In this document: positions 25,885-33,658 of the stretch, one piece after another
Position numbering within the stretch: the stretch's first letter is position 1
Layout of the letters: the number at the start of each line of letters is the position of its first letter
Source: Flavobacterium beibuense
GTDB lineage: Bacteria > Bacteroidota > Bacteroidia > Flavobacteriales > Flavobacteriaceae
NCBI RefSeq assembly: GCF_004151245.1
Contig: NZ_JUIW01000007.1
Coordinates: 211,941 to 275,940 of the forward strand
Length of the DNA: 64,000 nt
Direction: 5' to 3'
Notes under the pieces: model-generated
Databases searched by the model: none
The model's input: the letters and a program-made list of their open reading frames with translations, nothing else
Told to the model about the DNA's origin: nothing
Program-made: the position numbers and the translations under genes

Positions 25885-26298
25885 TTATTCGGTTGGCATG
25901 GCGCTCATATCCATATAGAATATTTCCCATTGGTGTCCGTCAAGATCTTCAAAGTTGCGGTTATACATCCATCCGTAATCAATAGGTTCTTTGTATTGCC
26001 TTCCGCCCGCTGCAAAAGCTTTTTCTAATAGGGCATCAACCTCATCACGGCTGTTTACCGAAAGCGCAGTAATAAGCTCAGTTGTTTTTTTGGCGTCGGC
26101 TATCTCTTTGGTTATAAAGGTACTAAAATACTTTTCTGTAAGCAGCATAGCAAAAATATTTTCGCCAATTATCATACAGGTTGCATTTTCGTCAGTAAAC
26201 TGAGCGTTAAAGGTAAAGCCTATTTTGGTAAAGAATTCAATGGACTTGTTCAGGTCCTTTACCGGAAGATTCACGAAAATTTGGTTCACTTTAGTCAT
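25885..26298 (-). CDS. VOC family (glyoxalase/bleomycin-resistance fold) protein
   Basis: 137 aa: two beta-alpha-beta-beta-beta modules. NLPVKDLNKSIEFFTKIGF opens the first, and the C-terminal GWMYNRNFEDLDGHQWEIFYMD is typical of VOC proteins of the YaeR/PhnB-like group. Residues that could bind metal (His in GHQWEIF, Glu) are present but the substrate is unknown. It has a complete TTG-N17-TAAATTTG promoter wrapped in two nested inverted repeats, so it looks tightly regulated. Confidence 0.88.
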   Translation of the reverse strand: MTKVNQIFVNLPVKDLNKSIEFFTKIGFTFNAQFTDENATCMIIGENIFAMLLTEKYFSTFITKEIADAKKTTELITALSVNSRDEVDALLEKAFAAGGRQYKEPIDYGWMYNRNFEDLDGHQWEIFYMDMSAMPTE

Positions 26299-26302
26299 AA
26301 CT

Positions 26303-26354
26303 ATTCGTTTTTTGATTTGTATATCACAAATTTATAAACGAATACTTAAACCAA
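26303..26354 (-). promoter_or_regulatory. Regulated promoter of the VOC gene with nested dyads
   Basis: On the minus strand TTG (26352-26354), 17 bp spacer, TAAATTTG (26327-26334). The -7 element is covered by ATTTGT-N5-ACAAAT (26315-26331) and bracketed by ATTCGTTT (26303-26310) with AAACGAAT (26336-26343). Repressor binding would block this promoter; the repressor is unknown. Confidence 0.6.
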
Positions 26355-26399
26355 AGGTGTGTAAACACGACAACCTAAGGGGGAAATCAGGACGATTCG

Positions 26400-26462
26400 G
26401 AATTGAGAATTGAGAATTGAGAATTGAGAATTGAGAATTGAGAATTGAGAATTGAGAATTGA
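26400..26462. repeat. Nine perfect tandem copies of the heptamer GAATTGA
   Basis: 63 bp of uninterrupted 7-bp units, followed by a degenerate GAGAATTC. It lies between the 3' end of the DUF3037 gene and the VOC promoter, about 45 bp upstream of the -33 element. Perfect identity of nine units implies recent slippage expansion. The next 60 bp (26463-26526) are AT-rich with loose TATCTN and CTCAA motifs and no gene. Confidence 0.95.
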
Positions 26463-26526
26463 GAGAATTCTTATATCTCTATGTTTAGCATCTGCTATCT
26501 AATATCTCAAATCTCAATACTACTAT

Positions 26527-26910
26527 CTATACTACAAGATCCTCAAAAAGGCGCTGGGTTAGTTTTTCCATATCAGAACAAAAGCCGGGGTGTGGCCTTG
26601 ATGTTTGTATAACCGAACTGCGCACAGCTGTTAGCCACCTGAAACGCTCATCGGGTTCCATTAGGGCAATAGGGCCACCGTCTTTAGCGCCGCGGGCAAT
26701 TTTTTCAAACGATTCAAGATTTTGTTTAATTTGTTCTATGTCTGCTTCGGGAGAAAGCATAAGTATTTTTTGTTCGGCTACAGTGAAGAGCATTTTTACA
26801 AATTTTTGCCTTTTGCAAAACACAATCACCCCCGCATTGATGAACTCTTCGCGTTCCACTCTGGGAACAACGCGAATTACGGCATATTCATATAGGTGTT
26901 TATCTTGCAT
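26527..26910 (-). CDS. DUF3037 domain protein
   Basis: 127 aa. Opens with HLYEYAVIRVVPRVEREEFIN and contains GVIVFCKRQKF and a C-terminal SPHPG-like RPHPGF, matching DUF3037. Its start overlaps the end of the HipA-like kinase gene by 11 bp, so the two are translationally coupled. This pair recurs in bacteria but has no assigned function. Cytoplasmic; no catalytic motif recognised. Confidence 0.85.
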   Translation of the reverse strand: MQDKHLYEYAVIRVVPRVEREEFINAGVIVFCKRQKFVKMLFTVAEQKILMLSPEADIEQIKQNLESFEKIARGAKDGGPIALMEPDERFRWLTAVRSSVIQTSRPHPGFCSDMEKLTQRLFEDLVV

Positions 26911-27682
26911 TTTTGGCCTGATTTACAAAAATATCACTGTTTTCTAATCTCGTTAAAAGGAATTGCGTATACACTTCGCGCACCTGTTCCGGTTCAAGGT
27001 CGTTATCCTGCCAGTCCATCCATTCGGCTGGGATAAGTGCTGTAATGGAACGTATTTTCTCTTCGTTAAGCAGGGCTTTGTACTCGGCATTCACTTCGTC
27101 CAGTTTTGTGGCTTGTGGCAGCAATACATGGTCTTTAATAAGCGCAAATGGAGTAACCGCCGCAGCCTGAGGATCGTTAAACGAATGGTGGAAATATAAT
27201 GATGCACCGAGGTCTATTAACCATAGCTCTTTATGCCATATAAGCATGTTTGTATTACGGAAAGTACGGTCTACATTGGTAATATAAGCATCCAGCCACA
27301 CAATTTGTGAAGCCATTTTTTCATCTACCGTAGTAACAACAGGGTCGAAGTTTATGGCTCCCGAAAGAAAATGCAAGGCAAGGTTAAGCCCCTGGCTGAA
27401 TTGTAACAGGTCCTGAATTTCCTCGTCGGCCTCGGTACGGCCAAAGGCTTCATCCAGGTTGGCAAAAACCAGTTCGGGTACAGGTAAGCCCAGCAAACGC
27501 GCCATTTCGCCACCTATAAGTTCGGCAATAAGGGCTTTGGTACCGTGTCCGGCACCGCGAAACTTAAGTACATATTTAAAATCGTCGTCGGCTTCTGCAA
27601 TGGCAGGAAGCGAACCGCCCTCACGCAATGGGGTTACATAACGCATTACGTTTACAGTACGCAAATGTGGTGTTTTGCTCAT
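26900..27682 (-). CDS. HipA-like kinase (HipA_2 family)
   Basis: 260 aa. The segment YVLKFRGAGHGTKALIAELI supplies a nucleotide-binding Lys and a loop. DAYITNVDRTFRNTNMLIW carries the catalytic-loop Asp/Asn pattern of HipA kinases, and LIDLGASLYF supplies the metal-binding DxG-like motif. It lacks the N-terminal HipA domain and no HipB-like XRE antitoxin precedes it. Instead it is coupled to the DUF3037 gene. It could phosphorylate a protein, as HipA does with GltX, but the target is unknown. Confidence 0.82.
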   Translation of the reverse strand: MSKTPHLRTVNVMRYVTPLREGGSLPAIAEADDDFKYVLKFRGAGHGTKALIAELIGGEMARLLGLPVPELVFANLDEAFGRTEADEEIQDLLQFSQGLNLALHFLSGAINFDPVVTTVDEKMASQIVWLDAYITNVDRTFRNTNMLIWHKELWLIDLGASLYFHHSFNDPQAAAVTPFALIKDHVLLPQATKLDEVNAEYKALLNEEKIRSITALIPAEWMDWQDNDLEPEQVREVYTQFLLTRLENSDIFVNQAKNAR

Positions 27683-27744
27683 GGTTACTAATTACAGCTT
27701 TTACAAAGCAGTTTTATGCCGTAAAAATAGGGAAATTTTACAGG

Positions 27745-28296
27745 TTACAGCGTAGGTATGGCAGCCGGATACCAGTTTTTGTTTTCCAGGAAAGAAATTA
27801 TATCCTTAAAACCCTGTGGTGTTATTTCTTCTTTAGAGATTAGGTAAGCAGGAGTAAACGACGTATTAAAATAAAGAAGGACGTAATTTTTTTTAATAAC
27901 CTTAAATCCTGTACAGTTGTCCCAATTAAGGGTTACCGAAATTCCGGCTGACTCATAATGAAAGGCTTCTTTATTGAATTCCACTATGGCAGTGGTATTT
28001 TTGTTTTTTTGGATTGCCGACTCAATAAGACGATGTTGTTTTTTCCTGTTTCGGCTTATGTTTATATAATGGCTGGAACAGTTAATAAACAAGTGTATGC
28101 CCACCGCTATAAAAAGATATCCAGACATAGCTACCGTAAGTCCCGAAGCCAAAAACCATATCCCTATAATAGTAATTAATATAGCCTGCACCATTAACAG
28201 GTGGGTGTTTCTTATTCTGGTATACCAAATGTGGTTAAATACGTTTATAGTTTTTTCCTTGTAAAGTGCAGGGTTAAAAGGGATTTCAAATTTCAT
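27745..28296 (-). CDS. YcxB-like membrane protein
   Basis: 183 aa. N-terminal soluble strand-rich stretch, two membrane helices (about 35-55 and 58-75, separated by a short SGYL turn), then a C-terminal domain with AGISVTLNWDNCTGFKVIKKNYVL that fits the YcxB-like domain. Architecture matches the gene at 28339-28875 though sequence identity is low, so they are probably old paralogues. Function unknown. A perfect 7 bp palindrome (28320-28336) lies between the two. Confidence 0.65.
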   Translation of the reverse strand: MKFEIPFNPALYKEKTINVFNHIWYTRIRNTHLLMVQAILITIIGIWFLASGLTVAMSGYLFIAVGIHLFINCSSHYINISRNRKKQHRLIESAIQKNKNTTAIVEFNKEAFHYESAGISVTLNWDNCTGFKVIKKNYVLLYFNTSFTPAYLISKEEITPQGFKDIISFLENKNWYPAAIPTL

Positions 28297-28319
28297 TTAT
28301 GAATGTTCTTTATGATAAG

Positions 28320-28336
28320 ATACTTTTATAAAGTAT
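28320..28336. promoter_or_regulatory. Palindrome ATACTTT-TAT-AAAGTAT
   Basis: Perfect 7 bp arms between the two YcxB-like genes, 3 bp from the stop of the upstream one and 24 bp before the ATG of the next. It may be an operator or a weak terminator; the sequence does not decide. Confidence 0.35.
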
Positions 28337-28338
28337 TA

Positions 28339-28875
28339 TTATATCGTTCTATTTCGGTACTTACTGTATTGAATTAGTTTGTGAATATTATAAAAATTAT
28401 CACGACCAACCTCTTCAATACTAAAGATAAAAGAAGGTTGTGAAGTGCCCAAAATATAAATTAGCATATAGTCTTTTTCTAACTTGTAATTAGTAATTAA
28501 GTCTAAATTTATAGTTGTTTGCATGCCATATCCATTGATAGAAAAATTATCATCATCAATATTGATTAGCATAGGAGTATCAAGTTTAAGCTGGTAGTTT
28601 TTTAATCTATTCACACTCTCAAAAAAAGATTTTTTTGCTTTGTATATAGCAGTGATTTTTAATACAATATCTAAGACGAAATAAAAAATAAAAGGAAAAA
28701 GAATGGCTAAATTTTTACCGGGACTCTCATAATCATTTATAGAGAGAATTATTAAAAATAAAAGTAGTAAGCCCCGGACAATTATACTTTCAATATACTT
28801 TTTATAGGTTAACCTAAAGAGTTTATTTTGCTTCTTGAAGAAGAAATTTTCATTAAAATTATATTCAATTCTCAT
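28339..28875 (-). CDS. YcxB-like membrane protein, AT-rich
   Basis: 178 aa. Basic N-terminal part (KKQNKLFRLTYKKY), two membrane helices (about 33-47 and 55-75), then a soluble domain (TPMLINIDDDNFSINGYGMQ) of YcxB-like layout. Codon use is heavily A/T compared with the neighbouring kinase and helicase genes. It stands 57 bp downstream of the exported protein gene at 28933-30018 and may share its transcript. Function unknown. Confidence 0.6.
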   Translation of the reverse strand: MRIEYNFNENFFFKKQNKLFRLTYKKYIESIIVRGLLLLFLIILSINDYESPGKNLAILFPFIFYFVLDIVLKITAIYKAKKSFFESVNRLKNYQLKLDTPMLINIDDDNFSINGYGMQTTINLDLITNYKLEKDYMLIYILGTSQPSFIFSIEEVGRDNFYNIHKLIQYSKYRNRTI

Positions 28876-28932
28876 GTAAGGTGAATTAATATTTTTTTGG
28901 GTAAATATAAAAATATTTCAAGTAAGACTAAT

Positions 28933-30018
28933 CTAGTATATGTTTGACTTCTTCATTTGTTTTTTGGTGGTATAATCAACCAGCCACATAAGTATCCAAT
29001 AAATTATCAATACTACAGGATAAAAAACCATAATTAAAAATGTGTATCCATGTCTTTGTGAGGCACTTTCTCCAATAATCCAGTCGATTATCCAATAGAA
29101 TATCATATAACTAAATAAAGTAATAAAAGGAAATATGATACTACCTGTTATTACTACCCATGAGAATCGAGGCTTAAAGTGTTTTTTACGGTAGTATCTT
29201 ATGGCGAGTATGTGTAATATTATAATTATTGCTCCAAAAACGAGCATTAACCTGAATGGATCTATATCAATTAATATTTGAGCGGTGTTAGGTATTTCTG
29301 GCTCAAAATATATTTCCATCATGTTAACGGGTATTTTGGTAAATTTCCAATATAGCTGTTGATTCTCCGCTGAAGTAGATTTGCCAAAATTGGTTTTTAT
29401 AGGTTTTTCGTTTTTAGTGTTGTTAAGCCATATTTCGAGGGTACCGTATGATTTCCAGTATTTGGCAGGAGAAAGCGCATATTTAAAGCTCTCTTTTTGT
29501 ACCCAATTACTATAATCACTCCATACATCAGCCGTGTATTGTACTTTGATTATATGATTCCCTTTTGATAAATCGGTTTTAAAGAATTTTAAATCTTCAG
29601 TACGAATGCCAAATGATGAATTATCAGTTTCAGACAACACTAATTCATTACCGCTTTCATATAAGTAGGTAAAATCAGAAAACGCATTATTTTTAGCTTT
29701 TTTATAATCAAAGGGTAGAGGTAGTAAGTATATTGGGATATCATCTACCCATACGCTAAACTCTTTTTTAAAATCTATTGCGTAAAAGAGCAAAGGTATT
29801 TGTTCCCCGTCTTTATAACAGGTAATATGATATTCTATATCAAAAAAGGCTGTTTGAAAATCAGCATCAGTAGTTATGCTTATTTTTTCATGATTGATTG
29901 CAGCATATTTACTTATAAATGGTGTTCCTGATAACGACCCCTCTATATATGGCTCTGCCATATTAGCATTAAGGCTGAATGAAAGGAAAAAAAGAAGTAG
30001 TAAAAAAGCGTTCTTCAT
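28933..30018 (-). CDS. Exported protein with C-terminal membrane helices, unknown function
   Basis: 361 aa. Signal peptide MKNAFLLLLFFLSFSLNA, an approximately 230-residue extracytoplasmic beta-rich domain, then three membrane helices near 256-274, 290-312 and 325-348 and a basic tail KKQMKKSN. The layout is sensor-like or a membrane scaffold. AT-rich like the following YcxB-like gene. It has its own promoter (TTG-N21-TACATTTG) inside the end of the histidine kinase gene, so it is separable from the two-component operon. No family recognised. Confidence 0.65.
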   Translation of the reverse strand: MKNAFLLLLFFLSFSLNANMAEPYIEGSLSGTPFISKYAAINHEKISITTDADFQTAFFDIEYHITCYKDGEQIPLLFYAIDFKKEFSVWVDDIPIYLLPLPFDYKKAKNNAFSDFTYLYESGNELVLSETDNSSFGIRTEDLKFFKTDLSKGNHIIKVQYTADVWSDYSNWVQKESFKYALSPAKYWKSYGTLEIWLNNTKNEKPIKTNFGKSTSAENQQLYWKFTKIPVNMMEIYFEPEIPNTAQILIDIDPFRLMLVFGAIIIILHILAIRYYRKKHFKPRFSWVVITGSIIFPFITLFSYMIFYWIIDWIIGESASQRHGYTFLIMVFYPVVLIIYWILMWLVDYTTKKQMKKSNIY

Positions 30019-30038
30019 TTAGTGTGGCTGTATACAAC

Positions 30039-30070
30039 CAAATGTAAAAAAAATAAGCTAGCTATCTCAA
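30039..30070 (-). promoter_or_regulatory. Promoter TTG-N21-TACATTTG
   Basis: On the minus strand TTG is at 30068-30070 and TACATTTG at 30039-30046, 20 bp before ATG 30018. The -33 element lies in the last codons of the histidine kinase gene. Confidence 0.6.
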
Positions 30071-31444
30071 AAACAACCTAACCGTAGTACCTTTTTCCTC
30101 TTTGCTGTAAATATCTATGGCAATGCCTAACAGCAGGCAAAGGCGTTTTACTATAGAAAGCCCCAGCCCTGTACCCTTTATGTTACTGTGTTCGGTAGCT
30201 TTAGAGCGGTAAAACTGGTTGAAGATCTTTTGCAGGTCCTGTGCCGGTATACCCATACCGGTATCGGTAATGGTAATAACCGTTCCTTCATTTTCACTAA
30301 GGGCTACAGTTATCTTTCCGTTATCGGGGGAATACTTTATGGCGTTAGAGATAAGGTTGTTTACCACTATAGACAGCAGGTATTCGTCGGTTTCAAAATA
30401 ATAGTCCCTGTCAAACTGGGTTACTACCTGTATGTTCTTCTCTTTAATGGTTAGGGAGTAGCGTGTAAGCGTATCCAGCAGTACCGGGTTTAAGTACACG
30501 TTCTCTACCTTTATGGACTGTTTTTGGTTTTCAAAACGCGCCAGTAAGAGTAACTGATCTACCAGGTGGTTTAGTCGGTTTACCTCACTTATGCAAAAGT
30601 TTATTTTTTCCTCATATTCCTCACGGTCACGCGGCTTGCGTATAAGAACTTCCAGTGTTCCCTTAATAACGGCAAGGGGAGTACGCAGTTCGTGTGAAGC
30701 ATCGCTCGTAAATTGCTTTTCCCTTTCTATGGCATTTTGTATGCGGTCCAGCAGGTCGTTTATGGTTTGAGAAAGATCATAAAGTTCGTCCCTGTTAGGT
30801 GGTAACGGAATACGAGAGGTAAGGTTATCTTTTGTAATATCTTTTGAGGTACTCATTATAGAGGCTACCGGCTTAATGCTTCGTCCAGCAATAAAACGTG
30901 CTATTAAAAACAGTACTATAAGTACAAGGGGATAGGCAAACCAAAGTATCCTGCTAAGGTTGTTAAGTACCATGGCAGCATCTTCCAGCGGAGCAGCAAC
31001 CAACAGATACCCTACAATTTCTTTTTGATAGGTAATAGGTACCTCAAACTGCCTTACCGATTTATGTTCCAGCCAGGTATCATAATGTATAGTCTTTTTA
31101 CAAAGGTGCTTTGCTTCAAGGTGAGATTCCTTTAGGTTGGGCGACTTGTCTGTAGAGTTACCTTCGGTATCTACAAACTCAATAAAAATAGGGTTAATGT
31201 CGAGTGTGTTGTGTTCCTTTTCTTTCCACTCGTGTACATCGTGTATGGCAAAACCGTCGGCAGAAATGTCAATTTCGGTCATAAGATCTGAAACCTCAAT
31301 GCTAAGATCCCTTTCCACATCGTTATAAACGCTTTTGCGCACGGTAAAGTAAATAACCACAAATACGGCAAAAACAAGCAGAGCCGTACTTACTATATAG
31401 TAAATGGCAATCCTGTTACGAAAAGAAAAGGAAATGTTTTTCAC
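30062..31444 (-). CDS. Two-component sensor histidine kinase
   Basis: 460 aa. Membrane helices at about 12-34 and 172-194 flank a periplasmic sensor region. HAMP domain follows, then HisKA with DASHELRTPLAVIKG (phospho-acceptor His about 249), N box NNLISNAIKYSPDNG, G1 DTGMGIP and G2 GTGLGLS. The layout resembles metal- or envelope-stress kinases such as CusS/QseC. It follows its response regulator by 18 bp, at the end of the ApbE-DUF3570 operon, and probably senses redox or metal status related to that operon. Confidence 0.92.
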   Translation of the reverse strand: MKNISFSFRNRIAIYYIVSTALLVFAVFVVIYFTVRKSVYNDVERDLSIEVSDLMTEIDISADGFAIHDVHEWKEKEHNTLDINPIFIEFVDTEGNSTDKSPNLKESHLEAKHLCKKTIHYDTWLEHKSVRQFEVPITYQKEIVGYLLVAAPLEDAAMVLNNLSRILWFAYPLVLIVLFLIARFIAGRSIKPVASIMSTSKDITKDNLTSRIPLPPNRDELYDLSQTINDLLDRIQNAIEREKQFTSDASHELRTPLAVIKGTLEVLIRKPRDREEYEEKINFCISEVNRLNHLVDQLLLLARFENQKQSIKVENVYLNPVLLDTLTRYSLTIKEKNIQVVTQFDRDYYFETDEYLLSIVVNNLISNAIKYSPDNGKITVALSENEGTVITITDTGMGIPAQDLQKIFNQFYRSKATEHSNIKGTGLGLSIVKRLCLLLGIAIDIYSKEEKGTTVRLFLR

Positions 31445-31462
31445 CGTTCCGTGATTTAGCGG

Positions 31463-32125
31463 TTAATCTTCTGCAATATAGCCTATTCCGCGTACCGTTT
31501 TTATAAAGTCGTCCTCTTTTTTAAGGTTTAGTTTTTTACGAATGGCATTTATAAAAACATCTATAACACCTGTATCATATTCAAAATGGATGTCCCAAAC
31601 ATCCTGAATAATATCCTGTCGGCTGCATACATTACCTTTGTTTTTGATAAGATAGGCCAGAAGATCGTACTCCCTTTGGGTAAGTGCAACTTCTTCGTCA
31701 TTATGCCAAACCTGATGTTTGTTCTGTATAATACGAATATTGCGTATGCTTAGTTCGTTATTGCCTTCGTTGTAACGAAAGTGTATTTTTATACGTTCTA
31801 CCAGTTCCTGGAAACTGAAGGGCTTTTTGATATAATCGTTAGCGCCAGCCTTTAGTCCTTCAATGGTTTCCTGTACGGTGTCTTTTGCCGTAAGGAATAT
31901 AATAGGAGTTCTGGTATCGGTAGCCCTTATGGCACGACATACTTCTATACCGGTGTAACCTGGCATCATCCAGTCTAACAATATAAGGTCGGGTTTTTGT
32001 TTAGAAGCCATATCATAGGCTTCCTTACCGTTTGCAGCTGTTATTATATCATAGCCTTCTTCCTCAAGTCCCTGCTTAAGGAATCCGGTAATGCCTTTTT
32101 CATCTTCTGCTATAAGAATTTTCAT
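31463..32125 (-). CDS. OmpR-family response regulator
   Basis: 220 aa. Receiver domain with acidic pair AEDE, phospho-acceptor Asp51 (LLDWMMPG) and Lys in IKKPFSF. C-terminal winged helix with EVALTQREYDLLAYLIKN and IRKKLN, ending KTVRGIGYIAED. It is 3 bp after the DUF3570 gene and precedes the kinase. A direct repeat CTTAAG-N5-TTTAAG upstream of the operon's first gene fits the sites of OmpR/PmrA/QseB-like proteins, suggesting autoregulation. Confidence 0.93.
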   Translation of the reverse strand: MKILIAEDEKGITGFLKQGLEEEGYDIITAANGKEAYDMASKQKPDLILLDWMMPGYTGIEVCRAIRATDTRTPIIFLTAKDTVQETIEGLKAGANDYIKKPFSFQELVERIKIHFRYNEGNNELSIRNIRIIQNKHQVWHNDEEVALTQREYDLLAYLIKNKGNVCSRQDIIQDVWDIHFEYDTGVIDVFINAIRKKLNLKKEDDFIKTVRGIGYIAED

Positions 32126-32128
32126 GTT

Positions 32129-33445
32129 TTACTGCTGTACGAATTTGATACCGAAAGATACAATATTTGCGTCTAAACCATCGCTGCGTGTGTAATGGTT
32201 ATAACGCAGGTCGATGTTTTTAATACCATAACCCCATATTCTTGCTGCGGCAAATATATCGGTATAGCTTACGCCAAAGCCATATTGCTGTGCGTTGAAT
32301 GTAGAAAGGTCATAATCGCTGGTATAGTATACTTCCGTTGATAAATGTGTATTGTAAGGGGCAAAATACTTAGACCCCTGTTGTGTATAATACCTGTACA
32401 TAGGGTATACGGTAAACCTGTCGTTAAGTTTAACCGGAAGCTCTATGTTAGCCGTGTGGGATGATAATCCCCAATCATCTGTATAATAACGGTAGTAGGT
32501 GCGAACCACCAGCCATTGGTTTACATAATAGTTTAGTCGGGCACCAACAGGTATCTTAAATCGATTGTCCGGAAGCCTTTCTATATCATCCGCTAAGTGG
32601 AACTCATTAATAAAGGAGTCGGCAACATCAGCAAAATAGACCCTTTGATATGGAGTAGACAGTAATCCCTGCTGATAAAGGATATCGGCAAAAAGGGAGA
32701 ATTGCATTTTTTTTGTCGCTACCTGAGAGAAACTAAACGATAGGGAATAGGAGTTCCTGTTCTTTTTGCTGTGAGGAACAAACCTGTCCGGACTATAATC
32801 CTGATTTCCTGTTATGCCAAAGCGGTTAAAGATACCGCCGTTAAGGTCGTAACCGTTATCATAATAATCCTGAAGTTCTTTAGGATAAATGGGCCTCCAT
32901 TTATCAAGGTAGGCATTACCCGATATGGTAACTTCGGTATTTTTATTATTAAAAAGTTTAGTGTACCCACCTCCAAAACCAATTGAAGAGTAATCATACT
33001 CGGTTGAGCCTGATACGTGGGCATTCCAAATAGTGTTTCTGTCATCAGAGCTGTGAGCATAGCCCAGTACCAGTGTGGTTAGCATATCTGAGGCCGATGC
33101 TCCCGAACTTGCCTGCCACGGGCTTGGTGTATTACTGTCGAAAGGGTTAATGTTTCCTGAAGATGCCGATGAATAGGCCGAAAGCCCAGCATCTACAGTT
33201 AATACATCATCATCATTTAAGGGCATTGCTACTACTATGGTAGGGGTAACATCGGTAAGTTCTTCCATCCCGTTACCTCCCGCAACGGCAGAGTGAACAC
33301 CATCCTGCTTGTAGTAGCTCATAAGGAAGTCAACTTCCGTGCTTTCAAGTACGCGCTTTTTGTACGTAGCGGTACTATCCTGCTCCTGAGCTACTGCCAG
33401 CAGTGAAAAAAAAATTAAAAGTACTGTAAGGTATAGTGTCTTCAT
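32129..33445 (-). CDS. DUF3570 outer-membrane beta-barrel protein
   Basis: 438 aa. Signal peptide MKTLYLTVLLIFFSLLAVA-QEQ, then a long series of alternating-residue amphipathic strands rich in Tyr and Asn, ending in Gln-Gln after a final strand; DUF3570 proteins are predicted barrels. A segment SSGASASDMLTT (SGAS at about 114-117) resembles ApbE flavinylation motifs of the SGA[T/S] kind. It lies 3 bp after DUF4266, within the ApbE operon, so covalent FMN attachment is plausible but unproven. Confidence 0.85.
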   Translation of the reverse strand: MKTLYLTVLLIFFSLLAVAQEQDSTATYKKRVLESTEVDFLMSYYKQDGVHSAVAGGNGMEELTDVTPTIVVAMPLNDDDVLTVDAGLSAYSSASSGNINPFDSNTPSPWQASSGASASDMLTTLVLGYAHSSDDRNTIWNAHVSGSTEYDYSSIGFGGGYTKLFNNKNTEVTISGNAYLDKWRPIYPKELQDYYDNGYDLNGGIFNRFGITGNQDYSPDRFVPHSKKNRNSYSLSFSFSQVATKKMQFSLFADILYQQGLLSTPYQRVYFADVADSFINEFHLADDIERLPDNRFKIPVGARLNYYVNQWLVVRTYYRYYTDDWGLSSHTANIELPVKLNDRFTVYPMYRYYTQQGSKYFAPYNTHLSTEVYYTSDYDLSTFNAQQYGFGVSYTDIFAAARIWGYGIKNIDLRYNHYTRSDGLDANIVSFGIKFVQQ

Positions 33446-33448
33446 GGG

Positions 33449-33658
33449 TTAATTACAGCCGCAGCCTCCTCCTGTTTTACCTCCGTTAGCGCCGGCAGCT
33501 GCTTCTCTATATACTTGATAGTTTGTTTCAAAACGTTCGGTAGAGCGTGCAGTAAGTTTCATCTCCGGGTCGTTGATGTACTGCTTTTGGTATTCCTTTA
33601 CCGAATTGCAGGACTGCAATGCAACTATTGCAAATCCAAATAATACTATTTTTTTCAT
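33449..33658 (-). CDS. DUF4266 small lipoprotein
   Basis: 69 aa. Signal MKKIVLFGFAIVALQSC with lipobox ending at Cys17. The mature part has DPEMKLTARSTERFETNYQV and a glycine-rich tail GGKTGGGCGCN with two cysteines, the DUF4266 hallmark. Start overlaps the apbE stop by 4 bp (ATGA), so the two are translationally coupled. Probably works with the DUF3570 barrel encoded next, perhaps in outer-membrane electron or thiol transfer; function is inferred from context only. Confidence 0.88.
   Translation of the reverse strand: MKKIVLFGFAIVALQSCNSVKEYQKQYINDPEMKLTARSTERFETNYQVYREAAAGANGGKTGGGCGCN

Noticed and set aside
26400..26462. Possible CRISPR array
   Set aside because: Units are 7 bp, directly adjacent with no spacers, and no cas genes are near. 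It is a simple tandem repeat.
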